From Methylovirgula sp. HY1 (GTDB taxonomy: Bacteria; Pseudomonadota; Alphaproteobacteria; Rhizobiales; Beijerinckiaceae), in assembly GCF_019343105.1 (NCBI RefSeq), contig NZ_CP073764.1:1488001-1552000 (forward strand): a stretch of DNA of 64,000 bases, read 5' to 3'. Below, piece after piece: positions 36,828-47,307 of the stretch. The translations under genes and the position numbers were made by a program. A model generated the notes under the pieces. The model saw only the letters and a program-made list of their open reading frames with translations, was not told where the DNA came from and did not search any database. Position 1 is the stretch's first letter, and every line of letters begins with the position of its first letter.

Positions 36828-37318
36828 CGGAAAGGATTGCTCTCGTGCCTACACTTGACGCTTCGGCGCAAACCGGTTCACTCTTGCCACTTCGCCTCAT
36901 CGGCCAGGTTCTGGCCGGCCTTGAAGCAATCCCCTACTCCTTTATCGCGCTTGCGGCACGCGTCTTTCCCGCAGCAGTCTTCTGGATGTCCGGCGAGACG
37001 AAAGTCGATGGCTGGCATCTCAAGGCGAGCGCGATCACCCTCTTTAGAGAAGATTACCGCCTGCCCCTCATCGATCCTGTGATCGCGGCCCACGCCGCGG
37101 CAGTCGCGGAACATCTGTTTCCGCTACTTCTCGTCCTTGGCCTCGCGAGTCGCTTCGCCGCCTTCTCTCTGCTCTTCATGACTGCGGTCATCGAGATCTT
37201 CGTCTATCCCGATGCTTGGCCGACGCATGGGGTCTGGGCCACCTGCTTTCTCGTCGTGATCTCACGCGGTCCCGGCTTTGTCTCGCTCGATCATTTCATC
37301 GCGCGGTCAAAGCTTTAA
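36824..37318 (+). CDS. DoxX-family membrane protein of the buf operon
   Basis: A 164-residue protein with four hydrophobic helices typical of DoxX (FPAAVFWMSGETKVDGWHLK near the second, then LFPLLLVLGLASRFAAFSLL). DoxX genes regularly close bufferin operons, but their contribution is unknown. It is translationally coupled to bufC and overlaps the end of the convergent MFS gene by 4 bases. Confidence 0.87.
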   Translation: MTERIALVPTLDASAQTGSLLPLRLIGQVLAGLEAIPYSFIALAARVFPAAVFWMSGETKVDGWHLKASAITLFREDYRLPLIDPVIAAHAAAVAEHLFPLLLVLGLASRFAAFSLLFMTAVIEIFVYPDAWPTHGVWATCFLVVISRGPGFVSLDHFIARSKL

Positions 37319-38535
37319 CCGCCCCGCCACGGGCGCAAAATCGCCATCACGATCAAAGTCAGCAAAGCCAGACCGCCGCCCGCGCCGAATGTCGCAGCAG
37401 GACCGAAAGCCGCCCATAGCGCACCGGCGGTCAGAGTCGCGAAGAATGTCGTCAAGCCGGTCAAAAAGCTGAAGATGCCGAAGCCGGTCCCGCGTAAAGC
37501 ACTCGGAGTCTTATCGGCGACGAGGCTCACCATGAGCCCTTGCGTCAGCCCCATTTGCAAACCCCACAGACCACCGCCGATCAAGGTCGCGGCAACATTG
37601 GCCACGAAACCCAACAGAAGATTTGCGAGGATGAAAACCGCAATGCCGACAGCTAGAATCCTGTAACGGCCATATCTGTCGGAAAGCGCGCCCGCCGGCC
37701 ATGCGACAATGGCAAAGACGATGCTCATGACGAGCATCACCAGGGGCGAAAGCGACTCCGAGAGGCCGTCGGATTTGGCCCGCAACACGAGAAAAACCTC
37801 GCTGAACCGGGCGAGCGCGAGGAGAGTGCCGATCGCCACGACCATCCAATAGGCCTGTGGAAGGCTCTGGAATGCGGTGAACGACAAAGATGATTGCGTC
37901 TCGCGCGTGGTCTCGACCGCCTCGTCCTTCACCTCCATCGCAATCAAGGCGAAGGACAGAACCGCCGGCACCACAGCGATCCAGAAAACCACGGTGAAGC
38001 GTCCAGACGTCATTTCCATCAAGAGTATCGCTAGAAGCGGACCCAAGACAGCGCCGATCGTATCAAGCGATTGCCGCAAGCCAAAGGCGGCGCCACGCGC
38101 CTTTTCCGGCGTAAGATCGGTGATGAGAGCATCACGGGGCGCGCCGCGGATGCCTTTTCCAGCACGATCGATGAGACGCGCGAACAGGATCCATCCGACC
38201 GACGGCGCCAGCGGAAACATTGGCTTCGACAGGGCCGAAAGACCATAGCCCGCGGCAGCGAGCCATTTGCGCTTGCCCGCACGATCGCTGAGCACGCCCG
38301 AAAAAATCTTCACCAGTGAAGTCGTCGCGTCCGCCATGCCTTCGATGAGCCCGACAAAGACGGTCGATGTGCCGAGCCCTACGACGAGATAAAGCGGCAA
38401 GAGCGAGTGGATCATTTCCGAAGAAATATCCATGAACAGAGACACAAAGCCCAGCGTAACGACGCTGCCGGGAATCAACCGCCAGTTCAACAGCGCGGGA
38501 ATGTCGCCGATCTTGCTCGGCATCCGCCCAGCCAT
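37315..38535 (-). CDS. MFS transporter
   Basis: A 406-residue major facilitator with 12 predicted helices. VSLFMDISSEMIHSLLPLYL, then GLIEGMADATTSLVKIFSGV, LSDRAGKRKWL (the loop 2-3 motif) and GRFTVVFWIAVV are typical of a widespread subgroup annotated only as MFS. The second half has the matching LSDRYGRYRIL loop. A separate gene by direction; any link to the buf operon is not shown. Confidence 0.88.
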   Translation of the reverse strand: MAGRMPSKIGDIPALLNWRLIPGSVVTLGFVSLFMDISSEMIHSLLPLYLVVGLGTSTVFVGLIEGMADATTSLVKIFSGVLSDRAGKRKWLAAAGYGLSALSKPMFPLAPSVGWILFARLIDRAGKGIRGAPRDALITDLTPEKARGAAFGLRQSLDTIGAVLGPLLAILLMEMTSGRFTVVFWIAVVPAVLSFALIAMEVKDEAVETTRETQSSLSFTAFQSLPQAYWMVVAIGTLLALARFSEVFLVLRAKSDGLSESLSPLVMLVMSIVFAIVAWPAGALSDRYGRYRILAVGIAVFILANLLLGFVANVAATLIGGGLWGLQMGLTQGLMVSLVADKTPSALRGTGFGIFSFLTGLTTFFATLTAGALWAAFGPAATFGAGGGLALLTLIVMAILRPWRGG

Positions 38536-38591
38536 CGCTCTGACCTACCTCCTGAAAATCCGTCGGCTATCTCTCTATGCGTCTTATGATC

Positions 38592-40229
38592 CTATTGGCT
38601 GACGACGCCGCTATGGTCCGGCTCCATCGCAAAGGCGGCCGCAAAAAGTGCCCGTGTGTAATCGCTTTTCGGATTGCTGACGATGTCTTGCGGCGTACCC
38701 TCTTCGACCACTTGACCTTGTCGCATCACGATGATGCGATGGGCGACGGCACGCACGACTTTGAGATCATGGCTGATGAAGAGATAGGCGAGATTGCGCT
38801 TGGCCTGCAGGCCCCGCAAAAGCTCGACGATCTGCGCCTGAACCGACATGTCGAGCGCCGAGGTCGGCTCGTCGAGCACCACGAGCTTCGGCTCCAGCGC
38901 CAGAGCGCGAGCGATCGCGATGCGCTGCCTCTGGCCACCGGAGAACTCATGCGGATAACGATCCATGAGCAAGGGATCGAGACCGGCATCGACCAAGGCA
39001 CGGGCGACGATTTCACGACGCGCCTCGAAGCCGAGGCTCTTGTTTTGTACGCTCAAGCCCTCCGCCACGATATCGGCGATCGACATGCGCGGCGACAGCG
39101 AGCCATAGGGATCTTGGAAAACGATCTGCATGTCGCGCCGCAACGGCCGCATCGCTTTGAAGCCGAGCGTATCGATCCGGTCCCCGAGATAGGCGATGGC
39201 GCCTTCCGAGCGCGTAAGGCGCAGCAAAGCTAGGCCGAGTGTTGTCTTGCCACAGCCGGACTCTCCAACGATACCGATCGTCTCGCCTTCATGCAAAGTC
39301 AGGGATACGCCATCGACGGCTTTGACGGCACCGACCGTGCGGCGAAAGAAGCCCCGCTTGATCGGGAAATGGACGCGCAGATCCTTCGCTTCGAGAACGG
39401 TGCGTGAAGCGGAATCGAGCGGCGCGGCCGCGCCCTTGGGCTCGGCGGCGAGCAGAGCCCGCGTATAGGGATGCTGAGGCGCTGCAAAAATCTGCTCGAC
39501 CTTGCCGCTTTCGACGATCCGGCCATTCTGCATGACCGCGACATCATCGGCGAGTTTTCGGACGATGTTGAGATCATGGGTGATGAACAGCATCGCCATA
39601 TCGTGGCGCGTCTGCAAATCCTTCAACAGCGCGAGAATCTGCGCTTGCACGGTGACATCGAGCGCCGTCGTCGGCTCGTCCGCGATGAAGAGATCCGGCC
39701 TATTGGCCAGCGCCATGGCGATCATGACCCGCTGACGCTGGCCGCCTGAAAGCTGATGCGGATAGGCGCCGGGACGACCGGCCGGATCTCTGATCCCCGC
39801 TTCTTCGAGAAGCTCGATGATCCGCGGCCGCAGTTTCGTGCCCGAGAGCTTGCCATTCTGCTTGCCATGCAATTCGAGGATCTCGCCGATCTGGCGCTCG
39901 ATCGTATGCAGCGGGTTGAGCGAGGTCATCGGCTCCTGGAAGACCATGGTGATCGCATTGCCGCGCACGGAACGCAGATGCGACTCGCGGCAGGCCAGCA
40001 GATCCTCACCTTTGAACAATATTTTTCCCGTCGGCGTCGCGCTCGGCGGCAACAGCCGCGGGATAGAAAGTGCGGTGAGAGATTTGCCCGACCCGGATTC
40101 GCCGACGAGGGCGAGCGTGCGGCCGCGCTCGAGCCGCAACGAGACATCGGCCACGGCATGGACCGTGCCCGACGCCTGCGCGAAGGACACGGAGAGATTG
40201 CGAATTTCGAGCAGTGGGGTTTCAGGCAC
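38592..40229 (-). CDS. yejF: Peptide ABC importer ATPase YejF
   Basis: A 545-residue fused double ATPase. Domain 1: Walker A GESGSGKS, signature LSGGQRQR, Walker B LFIADEPTTALD. Domain 2: GESGCGKT, FSGGQRQR, LVVLDEPTSALD. Both have the C-terminal peptide/nickel extension (YTRALLAAEP and YTRALFAAAF). It powers uptake through YejB and YejE. The start is GTG. Last gene of yejABEF. Confidence 0.95.
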   Translation of the reverse strand: MPETPLLEIRNLSVSFAQASGTVHAVADVSLRLERGRTLALVGESGSGKSLTALSIPRLLPPSATPTGKILFKGEDLLACRESHLRSVRGNAITMVFQEPMTSLNPLHTIERQIGEILELHGKQNGKLSGTKLRPRIIELLEEAGIRDPAGRPGAYPHQLSGGQRQRVMIAMALANRPDLFIADEPTTALDVTVQAQILALLKDLQTRHDMAMLFITHDLNIVRKLADDVAVMQNGRIVESGKVEQIFAAPQHPYTRALLAAEPKGAAAPLDSASRTVLEAKDLRVHFPIKRGFFRRTVGAVKAVDGVSLTLHEGETIGIVGESGCGKTTLGLALLRLTRSEGAIAYLGDRIDTLGFKAMRPLRRDMQIVFQDPYGSLSPRMSIADIVAEGLSVQNKSLGFEARREIVARALVDAGLDPLLMDRYPHEFSGGQRQRIAIARALALEPKLVVLDEPTSALDMSVQAQIVELLRGLQAKRNLAYLFISHDLKVVRAVAHRIIVMRQGQVVEEGTPQDIVSNPKSDYTRALFAAAFAMEPDHSGVVSQ

Positions 40230-40336
40230 GGAGAATTTCCAAGATCTTTATAGCTCCCTCTCTCACGCGACTATATCCGAGACGCTACCGGCCTGCTCAA
40301 ACCATTTCGGCCGGGCTCGCCAGCCCCTTTCTCGCT

Positions 40337-41521
40337 TCACCCGATCGTCTTCTTGGGATCGAAGGCGTCGCGCACCGCCTCGCCGATGAAAACGAGCAGC
40401 GACAGCATGATCGCAATGGTGAGGAAGCCGGTAATGCCGAGCCAAGGCGCTTGCAGATTATTCTTGCCCTGCAAGAGCAATTCGCCGAGCGAGGCCGAGC
40501 CGGGCGGCAGCCCGAAGCCCAAGAAATCCAGCGCGGTCAGCGTCGTGATCGAGCCGCTGAGGACGAAGGGCAGATAGGTCAAAGTCGCGACCATCGCATT
40601 GGGCAACACATGCCGGATCATGATCCGTGCATTGGAGAGCCCGAGCGCGCGGGCCGCATTCACATATTCGAAGTTCCGCGCCCGCAGAAATTCGGCACGC
40701 ACGACGGAGACGAGGCTGACCCAAGAGAAGAGCAAGAGAATTCCGAGCAGGACGAAAAAGCTCGGGGTGATGATCGAAGAGATGATGATCAGCAAATAAA
40801 GATGCGGCAGCGAGGTCCAGACCTCGATGAAACGTTGGAACAGAAGATCGACCCAGCCGCCGAAAAAGCCCTGCACCGCGCCGGCCGCGATGCCCACGAC
40901 GGACGAGATCGAGGCCAACGCCAAGCCGAAGAGAATCGAAATGCGAAATCCATAGATAAGCCGCGCGACGACATCGCGGCCCTGATCATCCGTGCCGAGC
41001 CAGTTCCATTCAATGTCGGCGCAGCCATGATTCGGCTTGCCCTCCGACAACACGCGCGCGGCGGCGGTTTTGCATTGCTTGTGGCTCAGCATCCAAGTTG
41101 GCGGCGACGGCGCCGGCGTCGGCAGAGCCCGCTCGATCGTCCGATAAGAAAAATGAATGAGCGGCCAGATCATATAGCCATGCGTATTGATCTCATGCGC
41201 GACGAAAGGATCGCGATAATCGGTCCGCGCCAGAAAACCGCCGAATTTCGCTTCTGGATAATCATGAAAGATCGGGAACAGATATTCGCCTTTGTAATCA
41301 ACCAGAATGGGGCGATCGTTGGCGATGAATTCGGCAAAGAGCGACAGGATAAAAAAGAAAAGAAAGATCCACAAAGACCAGAAGCCGCGTCCATTGTTGC
41401 GGAAATTCTTGAGCTGCCGACGGTTGATGGGGGTAAGCTTGATCCAGCCGCCGCGCGCCACCGGCGGCGCCAGACGTATGTCCTTGGTCGGTACGTCGGC
41501 CTCGAATTGGGTGAAGCTCAT
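40337..41521 (-). CDS. yejE: Peptide ABC importer permease YejE
   Basis: A 394-residue inner-membrane subunit. A long N-terminal segment with one helix (FWSLWIFLFFFILSLFAEFI) and a large periplasmic loop (SFRTDYRDP-like region, KPNHGCADIEWNWLGTDDQG), then the DppC-like permease core with the EAA loop region (AARALGLSNARIMIRHVLPN). This loop is characteristic of YejE rather than other DppC proteins. One base separates it from yejB. Confidence 0.95.
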   Translation of the reverse strand: MSFTQFEADVPTKDIRLAPPVARGGWIKLTPINRRQLKNFRNNGRGFWSLWIFLFFFILSLFAEFIANDRPILVDYKGEYLFPIFHDYPEAKFGGFLARTDYRDPFVAHEINTHGYMIWPLIHFSYRTIERALPTPAPSPPTWMLSHKQCKTAAARVLSEGKPNHGCADIEWNWLGTDDQGRDVVARLIYGFRISILFGLALASISSVVGIAAGAVQGFFGGWVDLLFQRFIEVWTSLPHLYLLIIISSIITPSFFVLLGILLLFSWVSLVSVVRAEFLRARNFEYVNAARALGLSNARIMIRHVLPNAMVATLTYLPFVLSGSITTLTALDFLGFGLPPGSASLGELLLQGKNNLQAPWLGITGFLTIAIMLSLLVFIGEAVRDAFDPKKTIG

Positions 41522-41522
41522 G

Positions 41523-42608
41523 CTAGACGTCCCGCGTCTCGAAATCGATGCGCGGATCGATCCAAGTATAAGTGAGATCGGACAGGAGATTCACCACGAG
41601 CCCGAGCAGCGCGAAAATATAGAGATTGGCGAAAACGATGGGATAATCGCGATTGACGATGGCTTCGAAGGAGAGAAGGCCCAGACCATTCAGCGAGAAG
41701 ATCGTCTCGATCAGCAACGAACTGCCGAAAAAAGCGTTGATGAAGGCACCCGGAAAGCCGGCGATGACGATCATCATCGCATTGCGAAACACATGCCCAT
41801 AAAGAATCCGGCCCTCGGTCAGGCCCTTCATCCGCGCCGTCGTCACATATTGCTTGCGGATCTCGTCGAGAAAGGAATTTTTGGTGAGGAAGGTCACTGT
41901 CGCGAAGGCCCCGAGCGTCATCGACAGGACCGGCAAAGTAACATGCCAGAGATAGTCCTCGACCTTGCCGAAGAGCGAAAGCTGGGCGAAATTTTCTGAA
42001 GTCAATCCGCGCAACGGAAAGATCTGCCAGAACGACCCGCCGCAAAACAAGACGATGAGCAGAACTGCGAACAGAAACGGCGGAATCGCATAGCCGACGA
42101 TGACCACGGCCGACGTCCAGACATCGAAACGCGAGCCGTCGCGCACCGCCTTGGCGATGCCGAGCGGAATCGAAATCAGATAAGATAGCAGCGTCATCCA
42201 GAGCCCGAGCGAGATCGAGACGGGCAAGCGCTGCTTGATCAGATCGATCACCGGCACATCGCGAAAATAGGAGCGGCCAAAATCGAAGGTCAGATAATTT
42301 TTGACCATCAGAAAGAAGCGCGTCAGCGGCGGCTTGTCAAAGCCGAACTGCTTTTTGAGTTCGGCGACGAATTTCGGATCGAGTCCGGCAGCGCCGCGAT
42401 AGGTCGATTGGAAATTCGACGTCGTGGCAATCTCATTGCCGCCGCCAGAGAAATTCGCGGTCGCGCTGGTGTTGAGACCTTGCAACTGCGCGAGAATATG
42501 CTCGACGGGCCCACCGGGAGCAAATTGCACAATGGCGAAGGAGATTGCCAAAATGCCGAAGATCGTCGGGATCATCAAGAGAATGCGGCGCAGGATATAG
42601 CCGAGCAT
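41523..42608 (-). CDS. yejB: Peptide ABC importer permease YejB
   Basis: A 361-residue DppB-like permease. [20 protein letters not shown] start, [11 protein letters not shown], a YejB-type insertion of about 40 residues ([20 protein letters not shown]), then [15 protein letters not shown] and the EAA loop in [20 protein letters not shown]. It pairs with YejE in the membrane and lies 6 bases after yejA. Confidence 0.95.
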   Translation of the reverse strand: MLGYILRRILLMIPTIFGILAISFAIVQFAPGGPVEHILAQLQGLNTSATANFSGGGNEIATTSNFQSTYRGAAGLDPKFVAELKKQFGFDKPPLTRFFLMVKNYLTFDFGRSYFRDVPVIDLIKQRLPVSISLGLWMTLLSYLISIPLGIAKAVRDGSRFDVWTSAVVIVGYAIPPFLFAVLLIVLFCGGSFWQIFPLRGLTSENFAQLSLFGKVEDYLWHVTLPVLSMTLGAFATVTFLTKNSFLDEIRKQYVTTARMKGLTEGRILYGHVFRNAMMIVIAGFPGAFINAFFGSSLLIETIFSLNGLGLLSFEAIVNRDYPIVFANLYIFALLGLVVNLLSDLTYTWIDPRIDFETRDV

Positions 42609-42614
42609 GCCGCC

Positions 42615-44558
42615 TCAATGCCCCGGGAGAGTGATGCGCGCCGCCTTCTTGGTATCGAACCACCAAGTCGAGAGCACGCCAATGTCATATTTCGCGCTGC
42701 GCGGCGGACGGTCGAAAAGATCCCAATAGGCCACGAGGTGATTGCGCTTGTTCCACATGGGAACCCAATAATGACCGGCGCGCAAGATCCGATCGATGGC
42801 GCGGCAGATGATCGTGAGCTTTTCCCGCGTGTCGGCGACGAGGGCCTTGGCGATCAAGGCATCGACCACAGGATCGGCTATGCCCGAGACGTTGCGCGAG
42901 CCGGGCATATTCGCGGTCTGTGAGCCGAAATAGGCGCGCATGCCTTCGCCTGGCGTCAGGCCGAGACTGAAATTCTCGGTCACGATGTCATAATCGAAAT
43001 TGTCCGTACGCCGCTTATATTGCGCCGGATCGACGATCCGATAGCGCGCATTGATGCCGAGCAGACCGAGATTTCTGATGAAAGGCGCCGTATGCGGCTC
43101 GAGCGCGCCGCTGAAATCGAGAAATTCGATGTCGAAAGGCTTGCCGCTCGGCAAGAGAAGATTGGTGCCTTGCCGGTGGCAGCCGGCCGCCAGAAGGAGC
43201 GCATTGGCGCGGCGCAACAGCGTGCGGTCCTGCCCGCTGCCGTCCGAGACCGGCGGAACATAGACGTCGCCGAAAACAGACGCTGGCAATTCTTTGCGAT
43301 AGGGATCGAGCAGCGCCAGTTCTTGCGGCGATGGCTTGCCTTTCGCCTCCATCGGCGAATTCTGGAAATAAGACACCGTGCGGCTATAGACGCCATACAT
43401 GATGTTCTTGTTCGTCCAGGTGAAATCGAACGCGAGACCGATCGCTTCGCGAATCTGCGGATTCTTGAACTTGTCGCGGCGCGTGTTGAAGAACCAGCCC
43501 TGGGTTCCGTTCGGCGCATCGTCCGGCAAAGTGGCGCGCACGATGCGGCCATCTTCAACCGCGGGAAAATCATATCCGGTCGCCCAGATGGCGGAAGTGA
43601 ACTCCTCGCGATAGGTGTAGACTGCCGCTTTGAAGGCCTCGAACCCGACCTTGCGATCGGAGAAATATTCGTAGCGGATTTTGTCGAAATTGCCCTGGCC
43701 GCGATTGACCGGCAGATCCTTGCCCCAATAATCGGTGACTCGCGTGAAGGAGATATGGCGGCCTTGATCGAAAGCGCCGACCTTATAAGCTCCCGAGCCG
43801 AGCGGCGGATCGAGCGTCGTCTCGTCGAATTTATGGCTCTTATAATAAGCTGCCGAAAAGATCGGTTGGCCCGCCACGATCAGAATCGCCTCGCGGCTAT
43901 GGCCTTCGCGCAGACTGACGCGCAGCACATCATCCGCTTCGGCTTCCGCCGACATGAAATCGCGCAGCGATTGGCGGATCGCCGGATGCCCTTCGGTCTT
44001 CAGCAGTTGCAGCGAAAAAGCGACATCATGGGCCGTCAGCGGCGTCCCGTCATGAAAGCGCGCCTCCTTGCGGAGGTAGAAGCGATAGATATTCTTGTCT
44101 GGCGAAATCCAGACCTTCTTGGCAACGAGGCCATAATAGGAATCGGGCTCGTCGGCATTGGCCGCCATCAGCGTGTCGAAGATCATCGACATGCCGGCAG
44201 CGCCGTCGCCTTTCAGAATAAAAATGTTCAGCGTGTCGAAAGTGGTGAAATTCTGATTGCCGGAGGTGCTGCTCGGCTGCAGCGAGATCTCGCCACCTTT
44301 GGGCGCCTTCACATCGACATAGGCGAAGGACGCGAAATCGGCCGGCAGAGCGAGATCGCCGAAGGTCGACAGTCCATGCGTCTCCGTACCGCCTGCGACA
44401 GAAGCGGGCCCTGCGGCAGGCGCACTCTGCGCCTCGGCGCGGCCAAGGGTGCCGAGAGCCAGGCTGCTCAGGCCGAGACGGCCGAGGCCCAAACGACCCA
44501 AGAGAGTCGAACCGAGAGCGAGGGTAGAACGTCGGGAGAGAATGAAGTGGGAGCGCAA
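42615..44558 (-). CDS. yejA: Peptide-binding protein YejA
   Basis: A 647-residue periplasmic binding protein (family 5). The N-terminus has twin arginines (SRRSTLALGS) and a long Gly/Leu/Ala stretch, cleavage probably after AEAQ, so export may be by Tat. The mature part has HGLSTFGDLALPADFASFAY, YRFYLRKEARFHDGTPLTAH (DVAFS), and GWFFNTRRDKFKNPQIREAI. YejABEF imports oligopeptides, including microcin C in Escherichia coli. Confidence 0.95.
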   Translation of the reverse strand: MRSHFILSRRSTLALGSTLLGRLGLGRLGLSSLALGTLGRAEAQSAPAAGPASVAGGTETHGLSTFGDLALPADFASFAYVDVKAPKGGEISLQPSSTSGNQNFTTFDTLNIFILKGDGAAGMSMIFDTLMAANADEPDSYYGLVAKKVWISPDKNIYRFYLRKEARFHDGTPLTAHDVAFSLQLLKTEGHPAIRQSLRDFMSAEAEADDVLRVSLREGHSREAILIVAGQPIFSAAYYKSHKFDETTLDPPLGSGAYKVGAFDQGRHISFTRVTDYWGKDLPVNRGQGNFDKIRYEYFSDRKVGFEAFKAAVYTYREEFTSAIWATGYDFPAVEDGRIVRATLPDDAPNGTQGWFFNTRRDKFKNPQIREAIGLAFDFTWTNKNIMYGVYSRTVSYFQNSPMEAKGKPSPQELALLDPYRKELPASVFGDVYVPPVSDGSGQDRTLLRRANALLLAAGCHRQGTNLLLPSGKPFDIEFLDFSGALEPHTAPFIRNLGLLGINARYRIVDPAQYKRRTDNFDYDIVTENFSLGLTPGEGMRAYFGSQTANMPGSRNVSGIADPVVDALIAKALVADTREKLTIICRAIDRILRAGHYWVPMWNKRNHLVAYWDLFDRPPRSAKYDIGVLSTWWFDTKKAARITLPGH

Positions 44559-44868
44559 ATCTGAACTGCTTCTCTAAAGCGCGCTACGGATCATCACGAC
44601 GAAGATCCCGCAAAGATCCGCACCGGATTGATCCGATCGGATCGCGCGCAAGGAACCACCGATCCGGCGCGGACACCGAATTTTCCTTAAAATTCGATGC
44701 CCGCGACCAGATAGATTCTTATCGTGACGAATTATGTCGCTTTTTACAGCCGATGCCAGCCCTGGCGGAAATCATCCACGCAAAGCGAAAGCGCTGCCGA
44801 GACGGCAGACCAAGCTGCAGCTTGTGCCGCGCCAAATTCTCGAATCGGCCCCAAGTCCGAGGCGGCCT
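44559..44868. other. Gap before yejA and cytochrome gene, no gene seen
   Basis: This 310-base interval lies between the yejA start and the cytochrome c stop. Short frames exist but nothing resembles a gene. It should contain the yejA promoter. An ATTTTCCTTAAAATTCG segment near 44680-44700 is a small AT-rich dyad. Confidence 0.5.
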
Positions 44869-45423
44869 CTATTTCTTGGGCGAAGGCGACGGCAGCGGCA
44901 CAGGATGGTCCGAAAGCGTGCGCAGATAGGCGATGATATCGGCCCGCTTGCGCGGGTCCGGCTCACCGGAGAAGGTCATTTTCGTGCCGCTCACATAGGC
45001 CGCGGGGTTAGTAATGAAGGTATTGATATCGGCGAAGGTCCAATCGCCGCCCTTGGCCTTCATGCCGGCCGAATAATCGAAGCCCGGGACCGAACCTTTG
45101 GGGCGGCCGACGACGCCATAAAGCGGCGGCCCGATCTTGATGCCCGCGCCTTTCGCGAAATTATGACAGGCTTGGCAAGGCTTGGTATCGGCCTCGCCCT
45201 TTTTGGGATCGGCCTTGGCGAGAAGGTCAGCCAGCGGCACCGCCGGCGCCGCCTTGGCCTTCGCCCCGGCCGCAGGCGCAGCCGCGGCAGCCGGCAGATC
45301 ATACCCGGCCTTCACGAGCTTGGAATGGGCGAAAATCGCGTCGGCGAGGACGCCCGTTGCCATCATAAAAAGTAGCGCGCCGAGAAGAGCGCCGGCCATT
45401 TTATTGAATTCAAACGAATCCAT
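44869..45423 (-). CDS. cycM: Membrane-anchored cytochrome c, CycM-like
   Basis: A 184-residue protein. An uncleaved N-terminal anchor (MAGALLGALLFMMATGVLAD), an Ala-rich linker (45-65), then a class I cytochrome c with CQACH haem attachment, GPPLYGVVGR, and the distal methionine in SGTKMTF. CycM-type cytochromes carry electrons to the aa3 oxidase in Bradyrhizobium and relatives. The start at 45423 (MDSFEFNKM) agrees with the family; the frame continues to 45474. Confidence 0.9.
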   Translation of the reverse strand: MDSFEFNKMAGALLGALLFMMATGVLADAIFAHSKLVKAGYDLPAAAAAPAAGAKAKAAPAVPLADLLAKADPKKGEADTKPCQACHNFAKGAGIKIGPPLYGVVGRPKGSVPGFDYSAGMKAKGGDWTFADINTFITNPAAYVSGTKMTFSGEPDPRKRADIIAYLRTLSDHPVPLPSPSPKK

Positions 45424-45709
45424 TTCCTCGAGCTCCCCCAATTGCCAATTGGCAGCACCAATTTCAGTCCACAAACCGCACCATCGGCGCGGCGCTTGGC
45501 CTCGCCTGCGGCTTGCAGTCTCAGTCTACGCCGAGCTTGCGATGGTTAGGCGCTTTGCGACAGGCTTGGCAACACGTATAAACGGCTGGAACTTGCTACT
45601 TTTTGCCGCCAGGGTCGCGCGGACCGCAGACTGCGGCGCCCAAGCCACTCGGACTTCCGCGATAAAGGTCCAGCGGCGCTCCACCCCTAGCTTCAGGAAA
45701 TGATCCGCT

Positions 45710-46444
45710 ATGTCGGCGCCGATCATCCTTATCCCCGCCCGTCTCGCCGCCAGACGCTTGCCGGGTAAGCCGCTCGCCGACATCGGCGGGACGGCGCTGA
45801 TCGTGCATGTTTGGCGCCGCGCCATGGAGGCCGGCCTCGGACCGGTTCTGGTTGCGACCGACAGCGACGCCATTGCCCAGACAGTCGAAGCCGCCGGCGG
45901 CAACGCCGTGCTGACGCGGCCGGACCATCCGTCCGGGTCCGACCGGATCCATGAAGCTCTGCGCATTTTCGATCCGAAGGGGGCTTTCGACCTCGTCGTC
46001 AATCTGCAAGGCGATCTGCCGATGCTTCCGCCCGCCTATCTGGCTGCCGTTTTGGCGCCGCTCGCCGATGCAGCGGTCGATATCGCCACGCTCGCCGCGC
46101 CGATCACCCGCGCCGAAGAGCGTGACGACCCCAACATCGTGAAGATCGTCGGCACCCCGCTCTCGACCGCGAGGCTGCGCGCGCTTTATTTCACGAGGAG
46201 CACGGCGCCCTGGGGCGAGGGACCCCTCTATCATCACATCGGTCTCTATGCTTATAGGCGCAAAGCACTCGAACATTTCGTGGCACTGCCGCCTTCGGCG
46301 CTCGAGTGCCGCGAAAAGCTCGAGCAATTGCGCGCGCTCGAAGCCGGCATGCGCATTGATGTCGAACTTGTCACGGAAGTCGCTTTCGGCGTCGACACAC
46401 CAGCCGATCTCGACCGGGCACGTGCAATCTTGGGGCAGAAATGA
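45710..46444 (+). CDS. kdsB: 3-deoxy-manno-octulosonate cytidylyltransferase
   Basis: A 244-residue enzyme activating KDO with CTP for lipopolysaccharide core synthesis. [20 protein letters not shown] is the nucleotide loop, [10 protein letters not shown] and [18 protein letters not shown] follow, then the NLQGDLPML metal site and HIGLYAYRR. First of three coupled genes; its stop overlaps the pheA start. Confidence 0.96.
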   Translation: MSAPIILIPARLAARRLPGKPLADIGGTALIVHVWRRAMEAGLGPVLVATDSDAIAQTVEAAGGNAVLTRPDHPSGSDRIHEALRIFDPKGAFDLVVNLQGDLPMLPPAYLAAVLAPLADAAVDIATLAAPITRAEERDDPNIVKIVGTPLSTARLRALYFTRSTAPWGEGPLYHHIGLYAYRRKALEHFVALPPSALECREKLEQLRALEAGMRIDVELVTEVAFGVDTPADLDRARAILGQK

Positions 46445-47307
46445 CGAAATCGAAAATCGCATACCAGGGCGAGCCGGGCGCCAATTCGGACATTGCCTGC
46501 CGCGCGGTCTTCCCCGAATTGGAGCCCCTGCCCTGCGCGACTTTCGAGGATGCGCTCAGCGCGGTCCTGGAAGGCGTGGCAGACCGCGCCATGATCCCAA
46601 TCGAGAACTCGCTCGCTGGCCGTGTCGCCGATATCCATCACCTCCTGCCGACGGCAGGACTCTATATCGTCGGCGAATATTTCCTGCCTATCCATTTCCA
46701 GCTGCTCGGCGTGAAAGGCGCAAAGCTCGACGATCTCAACGCCGTCTATAGCCACGTCCATGCGCTCGGCCAGTGCCGCAAGATCATTCGCAAGCTCGGC
46801 CTGACGACCCATATTGCCGCGGATACGGCGGGCTCGGCCCGAGAAGTCGCGGAATGGCAGGACAAAAGCAAAGCGTCGCTCGCCCCCATTCTGGCCGCCG
46901 AGATCTATGGCCTCGACATCCTCGCCAGCGATGTCGAAGACGCGACGCATAATACGACGCGTTTCATCATTCTTTCGCGGACGCCGCAATGGCCGGAGCC
47001 CCAGGTAAGCGGTTTGGTGACAACCTTCGTCTTTCGCGTCCGCAACGTGCCCGCAGCGCTTTATAAGGCGCTCGGCGGCTTCGCCACCAATGGCGTCAAT
47101 ATGACCAAGCTCGAAAGCTATATGGTCGAAGGCGAATTCACCGCGACGCAATTCCTCGCCGATGTCGATGGCCATCCGGCCCAGCCGGCGGTCTCGCGCG
47201 CCTTCGAAGAACTGGCATTTTTCTGCAAGGAATTCAAAATTTTGGGCGTTTACCCGGCGCATGACTTCCGAATCACCAGCGCGCAAAAGCGGGAACTCGA
47301 TGCATGA
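46441..47307 (+). CDS. pheA: Prephenate dehydratase
   Basis: A 288-residue enzyme making phenylpyruvate for phenylalanine. Catalytic domain: [20 protein letters not shown], then [20 protein letters not shown] and [12 protein letters not shown] plus [12 protein letters not shown] domain for feedback control at about 197-280: [20 protein letters not shown] and [14 protein letters not shown]. It overlaps both neighbours by 4 bases (ATGA). Confidence 0.96.
   Translation: MTKSKIAYQGEPGANSDIACRAVFPELEPLPCATFEDALSAVLEGVADRAMIPIENSLAGRVADIHHLLPTAGLYIVGEYFLPIHFQLLGVKGAKLDDLNAVYSHVHALGQCRKIIRKLGLTTHIAADTAGSAREVAEWQDKSKASLAPILAAEIYGLDILASDVEDATHNTTRFIILSRTPQWPEPQVSGLVTTFVFRVRNVPAALYKALGGFATNGVNMTKLESYMVEGEFTATQFLADVDGHPAQPAVSRAFEELAFFCKEFKILGVYPAHDFRITSAQKRELDA

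Noticed and set aside
43020..44564. 514-residue open frame antisense to yejA
   Set aside because: A shadow of a well-supported gene with low-information Arg/Glu-rich composition.
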